The notes under the pieces were generated by a model. It did no database searches. It worked only from the letters and a program-made list of their open reading frames with translations, and was not told the DNA's origin. Of a DNA stretch of 64,000 nucleotides, positions 1 to 7,908 are shown one piece after another. Source of the DNA: Mycobacterium nebraskense (lineage in GTDB: Bacteria > Actinomycetota > Actinomycetes > Mycobacteriales > Mycobacteriaceae); assembly GCF_002102255.1 (NCBI RefSeq), contig NZ_LQPH01000066.1, forward strand, positions 124,001-188,000. Reading direction: 5' to 3'. The number at the start of each line of letters is the position of its first letter. Positions within the stretch are counted from its first letter, which is position 1. The translations under genes and the position numbers were made by a program.

Positions 1-353
1 CGAATGCCCAGAAACGCGCCGAGGCAATTGACCCGCCAGGAGTTTTCAAAACCGTCGGCGGTTTCGTCGGCCAACGAGGCCCGGTGCAGCACGCCGGCAT
101 TGTTGACCAGCGTGGTCAGCGCCCCGAAGCGATGGACCGCGGCGTGCACGGCCGACTCCCACAGTGATTCCGAGGTGACGTCGAGTTCGATCGCGATCAC
201 CTCGTCGTCGCCCAATTCATCAACCGCGGCGGTCAGTTCGTGGACGCGCCGATCACATGCTGCCACCGAATAGCCTTTTGTGCGTAGCCTTTTGGCGATG
301 GCCCAACCCTGGCCGCCGGCTGCGCCGGTCACCAGTGCGACGCGTTGATTCAT
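1..353 (-). CDS. Short-chain dehydrogenase/reductase, C-terminus off the window
   Basis: About 117 N-terminal residues of a classical SDR are visible; the rest runs off the left edge. The N-terminus carries the glycine-rich cofactor loop (TGAAGGQGWAIA) and the NNAG motif lies near residue 87, so it is an NAD(P)-dependent oxidoreductase. The catalytic Ser/Tyr/Lys are beyond the edge. The ATG overlaps the TGA of the SnoaL-like gene by 4 bp, making this the last visible gene of the seven-gene operon. It probably interconverts an alcohol and a ketone in the same pathway; the substrate is unknown. Confidence 0.85.
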   Translation of the reverse strand, partial: MNQRVALVTGAAGGQGWAIAKRLRTKGYSVAACDRRVHELTAAVDELGDDEVIAIELDVTSESLWESAVHAAVHRFGALTTLVNNAGVLHRASLADETADGFENSWRVNCLGAFLGI

Positions 354-748
354 GATGACGTGACCTCGGGGGTGTCGGACAAGCCGCGGCTGGTCACGAA
401 CTGGCACCGCCGCCGTCGTAAACGCCACTGCCCTTCGGTGCGGACCAGTTCGTCGTCGTATAGGGCGGGGCGTAGGTGCAGGTCACCCGCCCGGACGAAC
501 AGCACCTGCGACCGCGCCGTTGCGGTGTCGTCGCGGACGTCGATGCGCGAGACACCGGTCAAGTGCAGCCCGCGCGGGGCATCCCGGAACATCTTTCCGA
601 TGGCGTCGTGTCCGGCGAATGACCGCCCGTAGACTACGAATTCGGCGTCCCGCGCGAACAAACCCAAACACTCGTCGACGTCACCCGCGTCGAGCGCGAG
701 GGCGTAACCGACGAGCAACTCGCGGATCGCGGCCCGGTCATCCGTCAT
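350..748 (-). CDS. SnoaL-like / NTF2-fold protein
   Basis: 132 aa. An N-terminal helix (MTDDRAAIRELLVGYALALD) is followed by the D-x-D-E-C-L-x-L-F pattern and a C-terminal beta region, typical of SnoaL-like NTF2-fold proteins (about 120-150 aa). The family covers small isomerases, cyclases, dehydratases and non-catalytic pocket proteins, so the reaction cannot be named. The ATG start overlaps the TGA of the aldolase gene upstream and its own stop overlaps the SDR start, so translation is probably coupled. Confidence 0.75.
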   Translation of the reverse strand: MTDDRAAIRELLVGYALALDAGDVDECLGLFARDAEFVVYGRSFAGHDAIGKMFRDAPRGLHLTGVSRIDVRDDTATARSQVLFVRAGDLHLRPALYDDELVRTEGQWRLRRRRCQFVTSRGLSDTPEVTSS

Positions 749-1512
749 GGTTCGGTCGCCTCGCGCAGGTGCTCCGCGGCTCCCCGACGCAGCGCATGCG
801 ATTCGGCCGTCAGGGTGATCATCGAAAACCCCAGCTTGGCCATGGCGCGACCCGTCTTGCCGTCCCCGGCGTGGATGCCGGTCAACAGCCCGGCCCCGGT
901 GGCCGCTCGGTGAATTCGCACGATGGCATCCAGGACGGCCGGATCCTTGGTCGCGCCAACCGCGTCCACGCCCAGCGACAGGGCCAGATCCGCGGGCCCG
1001 ACGTAGAGCCCGGCGAGCCCGTCGACAGCGCATATCTCGTCGAGGCCGGACAGCGCCGCCGCCGTCTCGATCATCGCGAACACGCTGACCCGAGATTCCA
1101 GCGCGGCGGTGTCACGGCCCAGGCTGGCGCGCAACGGGCCGAAGCTGCGGATGCCCGCGGGCTGGTAGCGGGTGGCGGCCACCGCCGCGGCGGCCTGGTC
1201 CGCCGACTCGATCATGGCGATGACGACGGCGTCGGCGCCGGCGTCCAGCACGCGGCCGATCGGTGCCGCGTCGGCGTTGGGCAGCCGCACGACGGTGCCG
1301 ATGGGCAGGTGCTCGATCCGGCGCAGCATGCTGGCGATGTCGGCGTCGTCGAGGTAGCCGTGCTGGGCGTCGAAACCCACGTAGTCGTAACCGGCCCCGG
1401 CGAATTCCTCCGGCCCCAGCAGTGTCGGCCCGGTGACCCAGCCACCCCAAATCGGGGTGGCCCGGCTCAGCGCCCGCTGCAAAGCGCTCTGGGGATGGTC
1501 GGCCACGCTCAC
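745..1512 (-). CDS. HpcH/HpaI-type aldolase
   Basis: 255 aa, near the family's usual 250-260. The class II HpcH/HpaI aldolase pattern is visible: FDAQHGYLDD near residue 46, RLPNAD, an AMIE segment and a GPADLALSLG segment that supplies the metal-binding Glu/Asp pair. These enzymes cleave 4-hydroxy-2-oxo acids, or malyl-CoA-like esters, by divalent-metal retro-aldol chemistry. The GTG start overlaps the dehydrogenase TGA by 4 bp; a second in-frame GTG lies two codons in. In this operon it is the likely C-C bond-cleaving step after P450 and dehydrogenase oxidation (inference). Confidence 0.85.
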   Translation of the reverse strand: MSVADHPQSALQRALSRATPIWGGWVTGPTLLGPEEFAGAGYDYVGFDAQHGYLDDADIASMLRRIEHLPIGTVVRLPNADAAPIGRVLDAGADAVVIAMIESADQAAAAVAATRYQPAGIRSFGPLRASLGRDTAALESRVSVFAMIETAAALSGLDEICAVDGLAGLYVGPADLALSLGVDAVGATKDPAVLDAIVRIHRAATGAGLLTGIHAGDGKTGRAMAKLGFSMITLTAESHALRRGAAEHLREATEP

Positions 1513-2477
1513 TCCGCGATCGCAATCTTGACGCGCTCGGGGACCGGGAGGCTCGCCAACTCGAACGCCCCCTGCACGTCGTCGATGCCGAACGTGTGCG
1601 TCAGGTAGGCGGCGAGCAGCTCGGGATGTTCGGCGGCGAACTTGCCCGCGAGCTCCAGCATCCGCCGCCGGTCCAGCGTCACACCGGATTTCAGCGTCAG
1701 GTTGTTGCGCAGCATGCTGCGCATGCTGATCGGATAGGCCTCGTCGTCGGCGACGCCGAAATAAAACACGGTGCCCCCGGGCGCGGTGGCGTCGATGGCG
1801 TGGCCCAACGTGGCCACCTGGTGACCGACGGCCTCGATGACGACGTCGGCGCGGTCGTCGGCCGCAAGGTGGCTCACCCAACGGTCGCTGGTGGCGCGTA
1901 CTGGGTCGTCGACACCGAATGCGGTTGCGAGACTTGACCGGTCGACGGGGTCGACTCCGGTGACGCGCCGGGCACCGGACGCCCTCGCGACGTAGGAGAA
2001 CAGCAGGCCGATGGAGCCCTGGCCGATGATTGCCACGTGCCTGCCGACCAGATCCGGCAGTTGCTCGCAGGCGTAGAGGACACACGCCAGTGGTTGCAGG
2101 CCGACCGCCTGGGCCGGGGTCAGCGCCGGGTCGTACGGCGCGAGGCCGTCGCCATTGCTGACCACGCGTTCCATCATGCCGTCGAACCCGGAGGCCCAGC
2201 CGACCACGCGGTCGCCGGGACGGTGATCGGGATGCCGGCTGGCGATCACCTCGCCGGCGACTTCATGGATGGGAAAGCCGTCCTTTTCGGCCGCGCTGGT
2301 TCCGTCGTCGCCCGGAAGGCGGCCGCGGGCACCACGAAAGGCCGGCAGATCACTGCCGCAGACACCGGCTGCCGTGAACCGCAACAGCACCTGGCCGTCG
2401 GCGAGGAACTCGGGTGTCTTGTCTGCGATCGTTGTCCGCTCGAACAGGTAGGGGGCGACGATCCGATAGGACCACAC
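1509..2477 (-). CDS. Medium-chain (zinc-type) alcohol dehydrogenase
   Basis: 322 aa. An N-terminal GroES-like fold with GVCGSD (catalytic Cys) and an IHEVAGE segment in place of the usual GHE is followed by a Rossmann domain with GQGSIGLLF near residue 150. No four-cysteine structural zinc lobe is visible, and the stretch after GSDLPAFRG is unusual. It oxidises an alcohol or polyol with NAD(P)+. The GTG start (GTGTGGTCC) lies 1 bp after the P450 stop; the longer ORF runs upstream into the P450 gene and is not used. Threonine- or sorbitol-dehydrogenase-like; substrate unknown. Confidence 0.8.
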   Translation of the reverse strand: MWSYRIVAPYLFERTTIADKTPEFLADGQVLLRFTAAGVCGSDLPAFRGARGRLPGDDGTSAAEKDGFPIHEVAGEVIASRHPDHRPGDRVVGWASGFDGMMERVVSNGDGLAPYDPALTPAQAVGLQPLACVLYACEQLPDLVGRHVAIIGQGSIGLLFSYVARASGARRVTGVDPVDRSSLATAFGVDDPVRATSDRWVSHLAADDRADVVIEAVGHQVATLGHAIDATAPGGTVFYFGVADDEAYPISMRSMLRNNLTLKSGVTLDRRRMLELAGKFAAEHPELLAAYLTHTFGIDDVQGAFELASLPVPERVKIAIAE

Positions 2478-2478
2478 G

Positions 2479-3708
2479 TCAGACCTCCACCGGGATGTTG
2501 TTCCATCCCCATTGGAAGCTGGAGGGCAGGCGCCTGGCGGCCTCGGCCTGGATCGCATACTCGGGCACCCTGCGCAGCCACTCTTGCAGCAGCACAGCGA
2601 CTTCCAGCCTGGCCAGGTGGTAGCCGATGCAAAAGTGTTGCCCGCGGCCGAAGGCCAGCGAGCGGCGGATGGGCCTGTCCCAGATGAATTCGTCGGGTTC
2701 GGGGTATTCCCGCTCGTCGCGGTTGGCCGAGGCGAGCAGGGTGATGACGCGCTGGCCGGGCCGGATGGTCTCGCCGTGAATGGTGAAGGGCTTGCGCGCC
2801 GTTCGGGCGAACCACTGCGCCGGCGCGCAGAACCGGATCATCTCCTCGCGTGCGATGGGGACGTTGTTCTCGGGGTCGGCACGCACCGCGGCCATCTGGT
2901 CGGGCCGCTGGCCGAGCTCCCAGAGCCCGTGGGCGACGATCTTGGGCACCGTCTCGGTGCCCCCGATGAAGATGCAGAGCATCTGGGTCGCGACTTCGAC
3001 GTCGTCGAGCGGGCTGCCGTCGGGCAGGCGGTAACCGAGTAGACCGTCCACGACGGCGAGGGGTCCGCCGGACTGATCGGCGCGGCGGCGCCGAACCGAT
3101 GGCAGCAGGTATTCGAAATAGTTGGGCCGCGCTTCGGCGGTGTCCACCCCGACACCGGGCTCGGCGAGGCTGCCGGCGTTGACCGCGGCCAGCACCTGGG
3201 GTGCGAGATCGGTTGAAATGCCCAGCAACTCGCATACGACGGACGCCACGACGATGCCGCCGTAGTCCTGGGTGAGGTCGAACGAGCCCCGGGGCAGCAG
3301 CTCATCGAGACGCTCGTTGGCCAGCTCGCGGATTCTGGCCTCCCACCCGGTGACCGCCCTGGGGCGCAGCGGCTGGGAGTGCGCGCGCCGGATCTCCGCG
3401 TACAGATCCGTGTCGAACACCGCGTGGAATGGCAGCGGATGCAGCGGGGGGTCGTCGACCGGACCGGTGTTGTGTTTGGCCAGGACCGACGCCGGGGGCA
3501 GGGTCCCCTCCGACGCGACGAACGTCCCATCGTTGACTTCCAGCACCTGCCAGATGTCCTCGAAGCGGGACAGGGCGAAGGTGTCCCATTGCGGCATGTA
3601 GTACACGGGATGGTGGTCCCGCAGGACTCGGTAGTACGGAAGCGGATTCGCCATCACCTCCGCATCGAAGGGATCGTAGGCGAACTTCACAGGTTCTCGC
3701 CGCCCCAT
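2479..3708 (-). CDS. Cytochrome P450
   Basis: 409 aa bacterial class I P450. The haem-binding loop FGRGQHFCIG is present with the thiolate Cys near residue 360, the I-helix oxygen-activation motif reads GGTET (Glu for the usual Asp), and the K-helix ExxR is in REEMIRF. The N-terminus has no membrane anchor, so it is soluble and needs a ferredoxin partner, none of which is adjacent. The ATG overlaps the stop of the upstream gene by one base (ATGA). In operon order it probably performs the first hydroxylation. The CYP family cannot be assigned by eye. Confidence 0.92.
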   Translation of the reverse strand: MGRREPVKFAYDPFDAEVMANPLPYYRVLRDHHPVYYMPQWDTFALSRFEDIWQVLEVNDGTFVASEGTLPPASVLAKHNTGPVDDPPLHPLPFHAVFDTDLYAEIRRAHSQPLRPRAVTGWEARIRELANERLDELLPRGSFDLTQDYGGIVVASVVCELLGISTDLAPQVLAAVNAGSLAEPGVGVDTAEARPNYFEYLLPSVRRRRADQSGGPLAVVDGLLGYRLPDGSPLDDVEVATQMLCIFIGGTETVPKIVAHGLWELGQRPDQMAAVRADPENNVPIAREEMIRFCAPAQWFARTARKPFTIHGETIRPGQRVITLLASANRDEREYPEPDEFIWDRPIRRSLAFGRGQHFCIGYHLARLEVAVLLQEWLRRVPEYAIQAEAARRLPSSFQWGWNNIPVEV

Positions 3709-4412
3709 CACTGCAGCGGCGACGGCGGTAGGGCCTGCAGGATCGAGTCTTCCCAGCCGTCGCGCAGGGCGGGAGCCACACTCATCCAGGTGACGATCTC
3801 GGCGGGTGGGCTTTCTTTCCACGAGGGGTAGTGGTTGGCGAAGCATTCCCAGCCGCCGTCCAGCGCCCAGTAGTGAATGACCTCGTTGTAGCGGAAGGTC
3901 GTGGTGAACGAACCCAACCAGCGTTTGCCGGTACGTTCCGACCAGGGGACGTAGAGGCGCTCCAGTTCGCGGATGTAGTCGTCTTGGCGCCCCGGCTTGG
4001 TCTGCATGATTTCCTGAATCACCAGCGGCGCAGTGATGTTGGCCTCGCGCAGCTGGGCGAGAGTCTTGTTGCTCGGACCGGGATACATGATTCGGCCCTC
4101 CCCCGCGGCGCCGATGTCGGCCAGGAAGGCCGACCATTTGCCGGCCGCGGCCTCGTGACTGCCGCCGCGGGTCTGGGCGGCCCCGATCCGCGCGTAGTCG
4201 GCGAACCCGTCGATCTCCCAGATGATCGTCACCTGCGGCCAGTGACCGTTGTACGGGGTGGATTCCCAGATCGCGAAAAGCCGGGCCCCCAGCTCGTCCA
4301 TCATCGGGTGGTAGGTGTCGGAGAACACCTCGGTGAAGTGGTCGCTCCTTCCGGAGCCGAGCGAGATGGTCTCGTGGAGGTAGAGCAGCGTGTGGCGGTA
4401 GTACTTCTTCAT
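3708..4412 (-). CDS. NIPSNAP-like / dimeric alpha-beta barrel protein
   Basis: 234 aa with no signal or membrane segments. It starts MKKYYRHTLLYLHETI and contains two repeat-like units, each with aromatic-rich strands (WPQVTIIWEIDGFADY near residue 66 and FTTTFRYNEVIHYWAL near residue 172). This resembles two ferredoxin-like (NIPSNAP/EthD) domains. Such proteins act as small monooxygenase-like, isomerase or binding proteins. Both ends overlap neighbours as ATGA, so it is co-translated with the P450. The function is not recognised and the fold is an inference. Confidence 0.6.
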   Translation of the reverse strand: MKKYYRHTLLYLHETISLGSGRSDHFTEVFSDTYHPMMDELGARLFAIWESTPYNGHWPQVTIIWEIDGFADYARIGAAQTRGGSHEAAAGKWSAFLADIGAAGEGRIMYPGPSNKTLAQLREANITAPLVIQEIMQTKPGRQDDYIRELERLYVPWSERTGKRWLGSFTTTFRYNEVIHYWALDGGWECFANHYPSWKESPPAEIVTWMSVAPALRDGWEDSILQALPPSPLQ

Positions 4413-5005
4413 CAGTCGAGCCGGACCAGCCCCGAGTCGCCGCGTCCACAGGTCGCTAAATCGCAGAGCAATGTCTCGGTGGAATAGACCGCGGGGCAAT
4501 CAATCCCGGCCGCCGCCAACGCGTGGCCCTTGAACCTTCGCGCGGCCGCGCTGAGCGCGTACTGCGCCCTGGCCATCCTGCGATCCACCCGTAAGGGCCA
4601 TCCGGAAGGCGCTTGACCCCACAACGCGACTTCGGTCAACCGGTCGTCCAGCGAAGCGAGCACCTTGTCGCGCACGCGCGCATCCGCGGTGAACGCTTCG
4701 GCGCTCACCGCCAGGCTCTGGCTCGTCGAGCCGTGGCCGATCGCGGCGAACTGCTCGTCGAGGTCCAGCGTCTGCACGCCGAGGATCCGCAGGGAGCGGG
4801 CGTCGCTGCCATTGGGCAGCAGCACCGTCACCTGCCAGCCGGCCATCGCCCGGTCGTAGAGCCAACCTCCGGCAGACTGGACGACGTCCAGGGCGCTCAC
4901 CGCGATGACGTCGAGTCGATATCGCAGACATTCCCGGTCTGCACGGCTCGCCCGGGCGGCTTTGACCCGGTTGCCTTCCCTGATGTCGAACGTTGACGTG
5001 ACCAT
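4412..5005 (-). CDS. Conserved protein of unknown function, first gene of the P450 operon
   Basis: 197 aa, not recognised. The start is MVTSTFDIREGNRV; the middle contains VSALDVVQSAGGWLYDRAMAGWQVTVLLP followed by an RSLRILG segment, and the C-terminus has three cysteines (IDCP, LLCD, ATCG). No membrane segments. It opens the minus-strand operon, so the promoter should lie in 5006-5143, which carries one copy of the 26-bp motif. Its stop overlaps the next start (ATGA). It could be a regulator or a pathway-specific partner; nothing in the sequence decides. Confidence 0.6.
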   Translation of the reverse strand: MVTSTFDIREGNRVKAARASRADRECLRYRLDVIAVSALDVVQSAGGWLYDRAMAGWQVTVLLPNGSDARSLRILGVQTLDLDEQFAAIGHGSTSQSLAVSAEAFTADARVRDKVLASLDDRLTEVALWGQAPSGWPLRVDRRMARAQYALSAAARRFKGHALAAAGIDCPAVYSTETLLCDLATCGRGDSGLVRLD

Positions 5006-5104
5006 TCAATCCGTTCCTCACCGCCGCACCGAAACCGTGCATGGGCGTTTACCGCAACGCTTGTCCTGGGCTGGGGGCCGCCTCACGCGACTCACCGGAC
5101 AGCG

Positions 5105-5130
5105 TGACACTTGGGAACAAATTTGTAAAG
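5105..5130. promoter_or_regulatory. Recurrent 26-bp motif TGACACTT-N9-TTTGTAAAG, copy 1
   Basis: Exact TGACACTT, nine variable bases, exact TTTGTAAAG. It lies about 100 bp upstream of the first gene of the P450 operon and just beyond the 3' end of the CoA-transferase gene. The same two words with the same 9-bp spacing recur at 10942 and 11530. The motif has partial dyad symmetry (TnACA...TGTnA), as an operator would. Confidence 0.6.
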
Positions 5131-5143
5131 GTGCGACCGGTGG

Positions 5144-6313
5144 TCACGAGCCGCGGCGCGCCTTCAGTTCGGCGAGCACTTCGTCGGTGTGCTGACCGAG
5201 TTCCGGTGCCGCAGAACGCGGTGCCCATGGCGTGCCGTGGAAATCGGCCGGTGTGGCCACCATCGGAACGCTGGATTCCCCGTCCGGCACGTCGACGATG
5301 CCGCCCGCGGCGTGGAACTGCTCGTCGGCGACAACGTCTTCGAGGCTGTTGACCGGCGACCAGAAGAAATCGGGCTCGGCCGCGAAGGCCTGCGCCCATT
5401 CGTCGAGGGTGCGGGTGGCAAAGATCGCATCCAGCTCGGCGATCAGCGTCGGCGCGTTGACGAAGCGGGCGTAAGCGTCGCCGAACCGGGGGTCGTCCAG
5501 CCACTCCGGATGGCCGACGGCGCGACACAGCGGGGGCCAGTGCCGATCGCCTTCCAGCCCGACGATCCAGAATCGCCGCCCATCGGCGGTGGCGTAGTTG
5601 TTCATACAGGGATTACCCATCGATTCGCGTTGCCCGATCGCGATCGGCTGGCCGGTGAGCAGGTAGGTGTTGAGGTCGAAGCTCACGGTGTAGGCGCCCT
5701 GGCGGTACAGCGAGGTGGTCACCAGCTGGCCGGTCCCGGTGCGTGCGCGGGCGACCAGCGCCGCGCAGATGGCGGCCGCCAGCGTCATGCCGGCCGAATG
5801 ATCGCCCATGCCGCCGCGCTGGAACGGCGGGGTGTCGCCGGGGCGGGTGAGCAGATGCGCCACCCCAGCGCGCGACCAGAACGCGGCGACGTCGTAGGCG
5901 GCCCGGTCGGCGTCGGGTCCGGTTTCCCCGTATCCGGTGATCAGCCCGTAGACCAGCCGGGGGTTGCGGACGGCCACCGATTCGAAGTCGAGCCCCAGGC
6001 GCTGTAACGCGCCGGGTCGCACATTGGTCACGAAAACGTCCGCCTCGGCGAGCAATTCGAACGCGGTGTCGCGGCCCGCCTCCTCCGCGAGATCCAACAC
6101 GACGCTGCGCTTGGAACGGTTGTCCATTTCGAACGGCGGGTTGACCCCGAGGTCGCAGCCCAGCATCCTGCCGAACAAGCGCCCCGGGTCACCGCTCGGC
6201 GGTTCGATCTTGACGACGTCGGCGCCCCAGTCGGCCAGGATGCCGCCGGTGGCCGGTCCGGCCACCCACACCCCGAGCTCGACGACCTTGACGCCCTCCA
6301 TTGGTCCCGCCAT
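5144..6313 (-). CDS. CaiB/BaiF family III CoA-transferase
   Basis: 389 aa, normal family length. It starts MAGPMEGVKVVELGVWVAGP, with the nucleotide-binding segment LADWGADVVKIEPPSGDP near residue 27 and the catalytic-Asp region GGMGDHSAG near residue 170. It transfers CoA between acyl-CoA and a free acid, activating a carboxylic acid for degradation. It is on the same strand as the P450 operon, but the 138-bp gap with the recurrent motif suggests a separate transcript. The promoter region at 6314-6420 holds two nested palindromes shared with the divergent DUF427 gene. Confidence 0.9.
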   Translation of the reverse strand: MAGPMEGVKVVELGVWVAGPATGGILADWGADVVKIEPPSGDPGRLFGRMLGCDLGVNPPFEMDNRSKRSVVLDLAEEAGRDTAFELLAEADVFVTNVRPGALQRLGLDFESVAVRNPRLVYGLITGYGETGPDADRAAYDVAAFWSRAGVAHLLTRPGDTPPFQRGGMGDHSAGMTLAAAICAALVARARTGTGQLVTTSLYRQGAYTVSFDLNTYLLTGQPIAIGQRESMGNPCMNNYATADGRRFWIVGLEGDRHWPPLCRAVGHPEWLDDPRFGDAYARFVNAPTLIAELDAIFATRTLDEWAQAFAAEPDFFWSPVNSLEDVVADEQFHAAGGIVDVPDGESSVPMVATPADFHGTPWAPRSAAPELGQHTDEVLAELKARRGS

Positions 6314-6338
6314 GGGCGTGTTCCCACTCTCTGCCGTT

Positions 6339-6394
6339 CGAACGTCACGCCAGCGTGACGCTGCATTGCGAGTGCCACGCTAGCGTGACGTTCG
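6339..6394. promoter_or_regulatory. Paired palindromes (CGTCACGC-NN-GCGTGACG type) in a divergent promoter gap
   Basis: Two 22-bp arms (6339-6360 and 6373-6394) are inverted copies of each other at 19 of 22 positions, separated by 12 bp. The left arm is itself a dyad, CGTCACGC-CA-GCGTGACG, and the right a slightly degraded one. They lie between the divergent CoA-transferase and DUF427 starts. This could be a pair of operators, or a copy of a dispersed mycobacterial intergenic palindrome. Confidence 0.6.
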
Positions 6395-6420
6395 ACGCAG
6401 TTTGCGATGGAAGGGGCGCC

Positions 6421-7110
6421 ATGAGCCTGGTAGCCGGACGTGGTCCGTTCAGCAGTAATCCGGCCGGGCGGTTCTCGCCTGCGATACCCGCCGATGTCGT
6501 CTTCATCGAGCCTCATCCGCGGCGCGTGCAAGCCGTCCAGGACGGGCGGTTGGTGATCGACACCGAAGGGGCGCTCCTGGTGCACCGGCGGGGCCAACCG
6601 CTCAGCTATGTCTTCCGGGCCGACGAGGTCGGCGACCTACCCACCGAACCTGAGCCGGAGGCGCCGGGCTTCGTGCACGTGCCATGGGACGCCGTCGACA
6701 GTTGGCTGGAAGAGGGCCGCGAACTCGTCCACTACCCACCCAACCCCTACCACCGCGTCGACTGCCGCCCCACCAAGCGCCGCCTGCGAGTCTCGGTCGC
6801 CGGCACGGTGCTGGTGGACACCGAGGACACCGTGATCGTGTTCGAGACCTCGCTGGAGCCCCGGCTCTACGTCGATCCGCTGCACGTGCGCACCGACCTG
6901 CTGCGCCGCTCGGACACGTTGAGCTACTGCAACTACAAGGGCTTCGCCACCTACTGGTCCGCCGCCGTGGACGGCCAGGTGGTCGACGACATCGCCTGGA
7001 GCTATGCGGATCCGCCACCGGAAAGCCTTCCCATCAAAGGGTTTTTGAGCTTCGACCTCGCCCGGGTCGATGTCGTCGCCGACCTGCCGACGACGACCTC
7101 GGCTAGCTAG
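6421..7110 (+). CDS. DUF427 domain protein, two-domain form
   Basis: 229 aa. The C-terminal half (about 110-215) has the DUF427 pattern: RLRVSVAGTVLVDTEDTVIVFE, then a HVRTDLLRRSDTLSYCNYKGFATYWS stretch in shorter pieces, ending DDIAWSYADPPP. The N-terminal half looks like a degenerate first copy (RVQAVQDGRLVIDTEGALLVHR). Function unknown; the fold is a small beta-tent. ATG 6421 follows a GAAGGGG ribosome site, so the longer upstream ORF is rejected. It converges on the ZIP gene with 8 bp overlap. A single-domain relative lies at 34641-35021. Confidence 0.8.
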   Translation: MSLVAGRGPFSSNPAGRFSPAIPADVVFIEPHPRRVQAVQDGRLVIDTEGALLVHRRGQPLSYVFRADEVGDLPTEPEPEAPGFVHVPWDAVDSWLEEGRELVHYPPNPYHRVDCRPTKRRLRVSVAGTVLVDTEDTVIVFETSLEPRLYVDPLHVRTDLLRRSDTLSYCNYKGFATYWSAAVDGQVVDDIAWSYADPPPESLPIKGFLSFDLARVDVVADLPTTTSAS

Positions 7111-7831
7111 CCAGCCCGACGATCATCAGCATGAACAGCACCCCGCCGAGTGTGCACGCCAAGGTCGCAGGGATGCGATGTCCGGCGTGCGCCCTCGGCA
7201 GGATGTCGGCGCTGGCCAGATACATCAGGAAACCGGCGAAAAATCCGAGATATAACTCGAGTAGGCGATGGGGAATCGTCACGGCCAACGTGAGAGCCGC
7301 ACCGGCCAGCGGCGCGACAGCATCAGCGGCCAGCAGTGCCAGCGCCCTTCGACGGTCATTTCCATAGAGCGATGTGACGGTGTAGGTGTTGAAGCCGTCC
7401 GCGAAATCGTGGCCGATCACCGCCACCGCCACCACTGCGCCCGCCCCGGCTCCGGCCTGAAAGGCGGCCCCGATGGCGAATCCGTCCATGACGCTATGGC
7501 CGATCAGCCCCGACGCGGCAAGGATCCCGACGCCGGGCGCATCCGAATTGCCGGCATCGTCGGATCCGTGGCCGCGATGGATGCCGACCGTGTGTTCGAT
7601 GAAATGCAGTACCAGAAAGCCGAGAACGAAGGCCACCAGTGGGGCAGGTATGCCGAACAGGCTCCAAGGCCTCTGGCTCAGCGCTTCCGGCAGCAGGTCG
7701 AAAGCCACCGCGCCGAGCATCAATCCGGCGGCCAGGCCGAGAACCAGATAGCGGTAGGAACCGATGCGCAGCGCCGCATAACCGCCCAGCAATGTGGTGA
7801 TGAACGAACCGAGGGCGACGAGGACAACCAC
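7103..7831 (-). CDS. ZIP-family metal transporter
   Basis: 242 aa integral membrane protein with about seven to eight hydrophobic segments. ZIP-type features are HFIEHTVG (His/Glu in a helix), the TM4-like stretch GLIGHSVMDGFAIGAAF with its HSxxDG core, and IGHDFADGFNTYTV (HDFxDG) for TM5, followed by a final LYLASADILPRAH helix. It imports zinc or other divalent cations. The GTG start follows AGAGAGG about ten bases upstream. It is downstream of, and on the same strand as, the acyl-CoA dehydrogenase operon with a 77-bp gap. Confidence 0.85.
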   Translation of the reverse strand: MVVLVALGSFITTLLGGYAALRIGSYRYLVLGLAAGLMLGAVAFDLLPEALSQRPWSLFGIPAPLVAFVLGFLVLHFIEHTVGIHRGHGSDDAGNSDAPGVGILAASGLIGHSVMDGFAIGAAFQAGAGAGAVVAVAVIGHDFADGFNTYTVTSLYGNDRRRALALLAADAVAPLAGAALTLAVTIPHRLLELYLGFFAGFLMYLASADILPRAHAGHRIPATLACTLGGVLFMLMIVGLAS

Positions 7832-7908
7832 TGCGGGCCTACCTCTCTGCGACCGATACTCGGTGAAAAGGTAGCGCGAGGGCCGGCGACTGGCGACCGC
7901 GGCTGACG

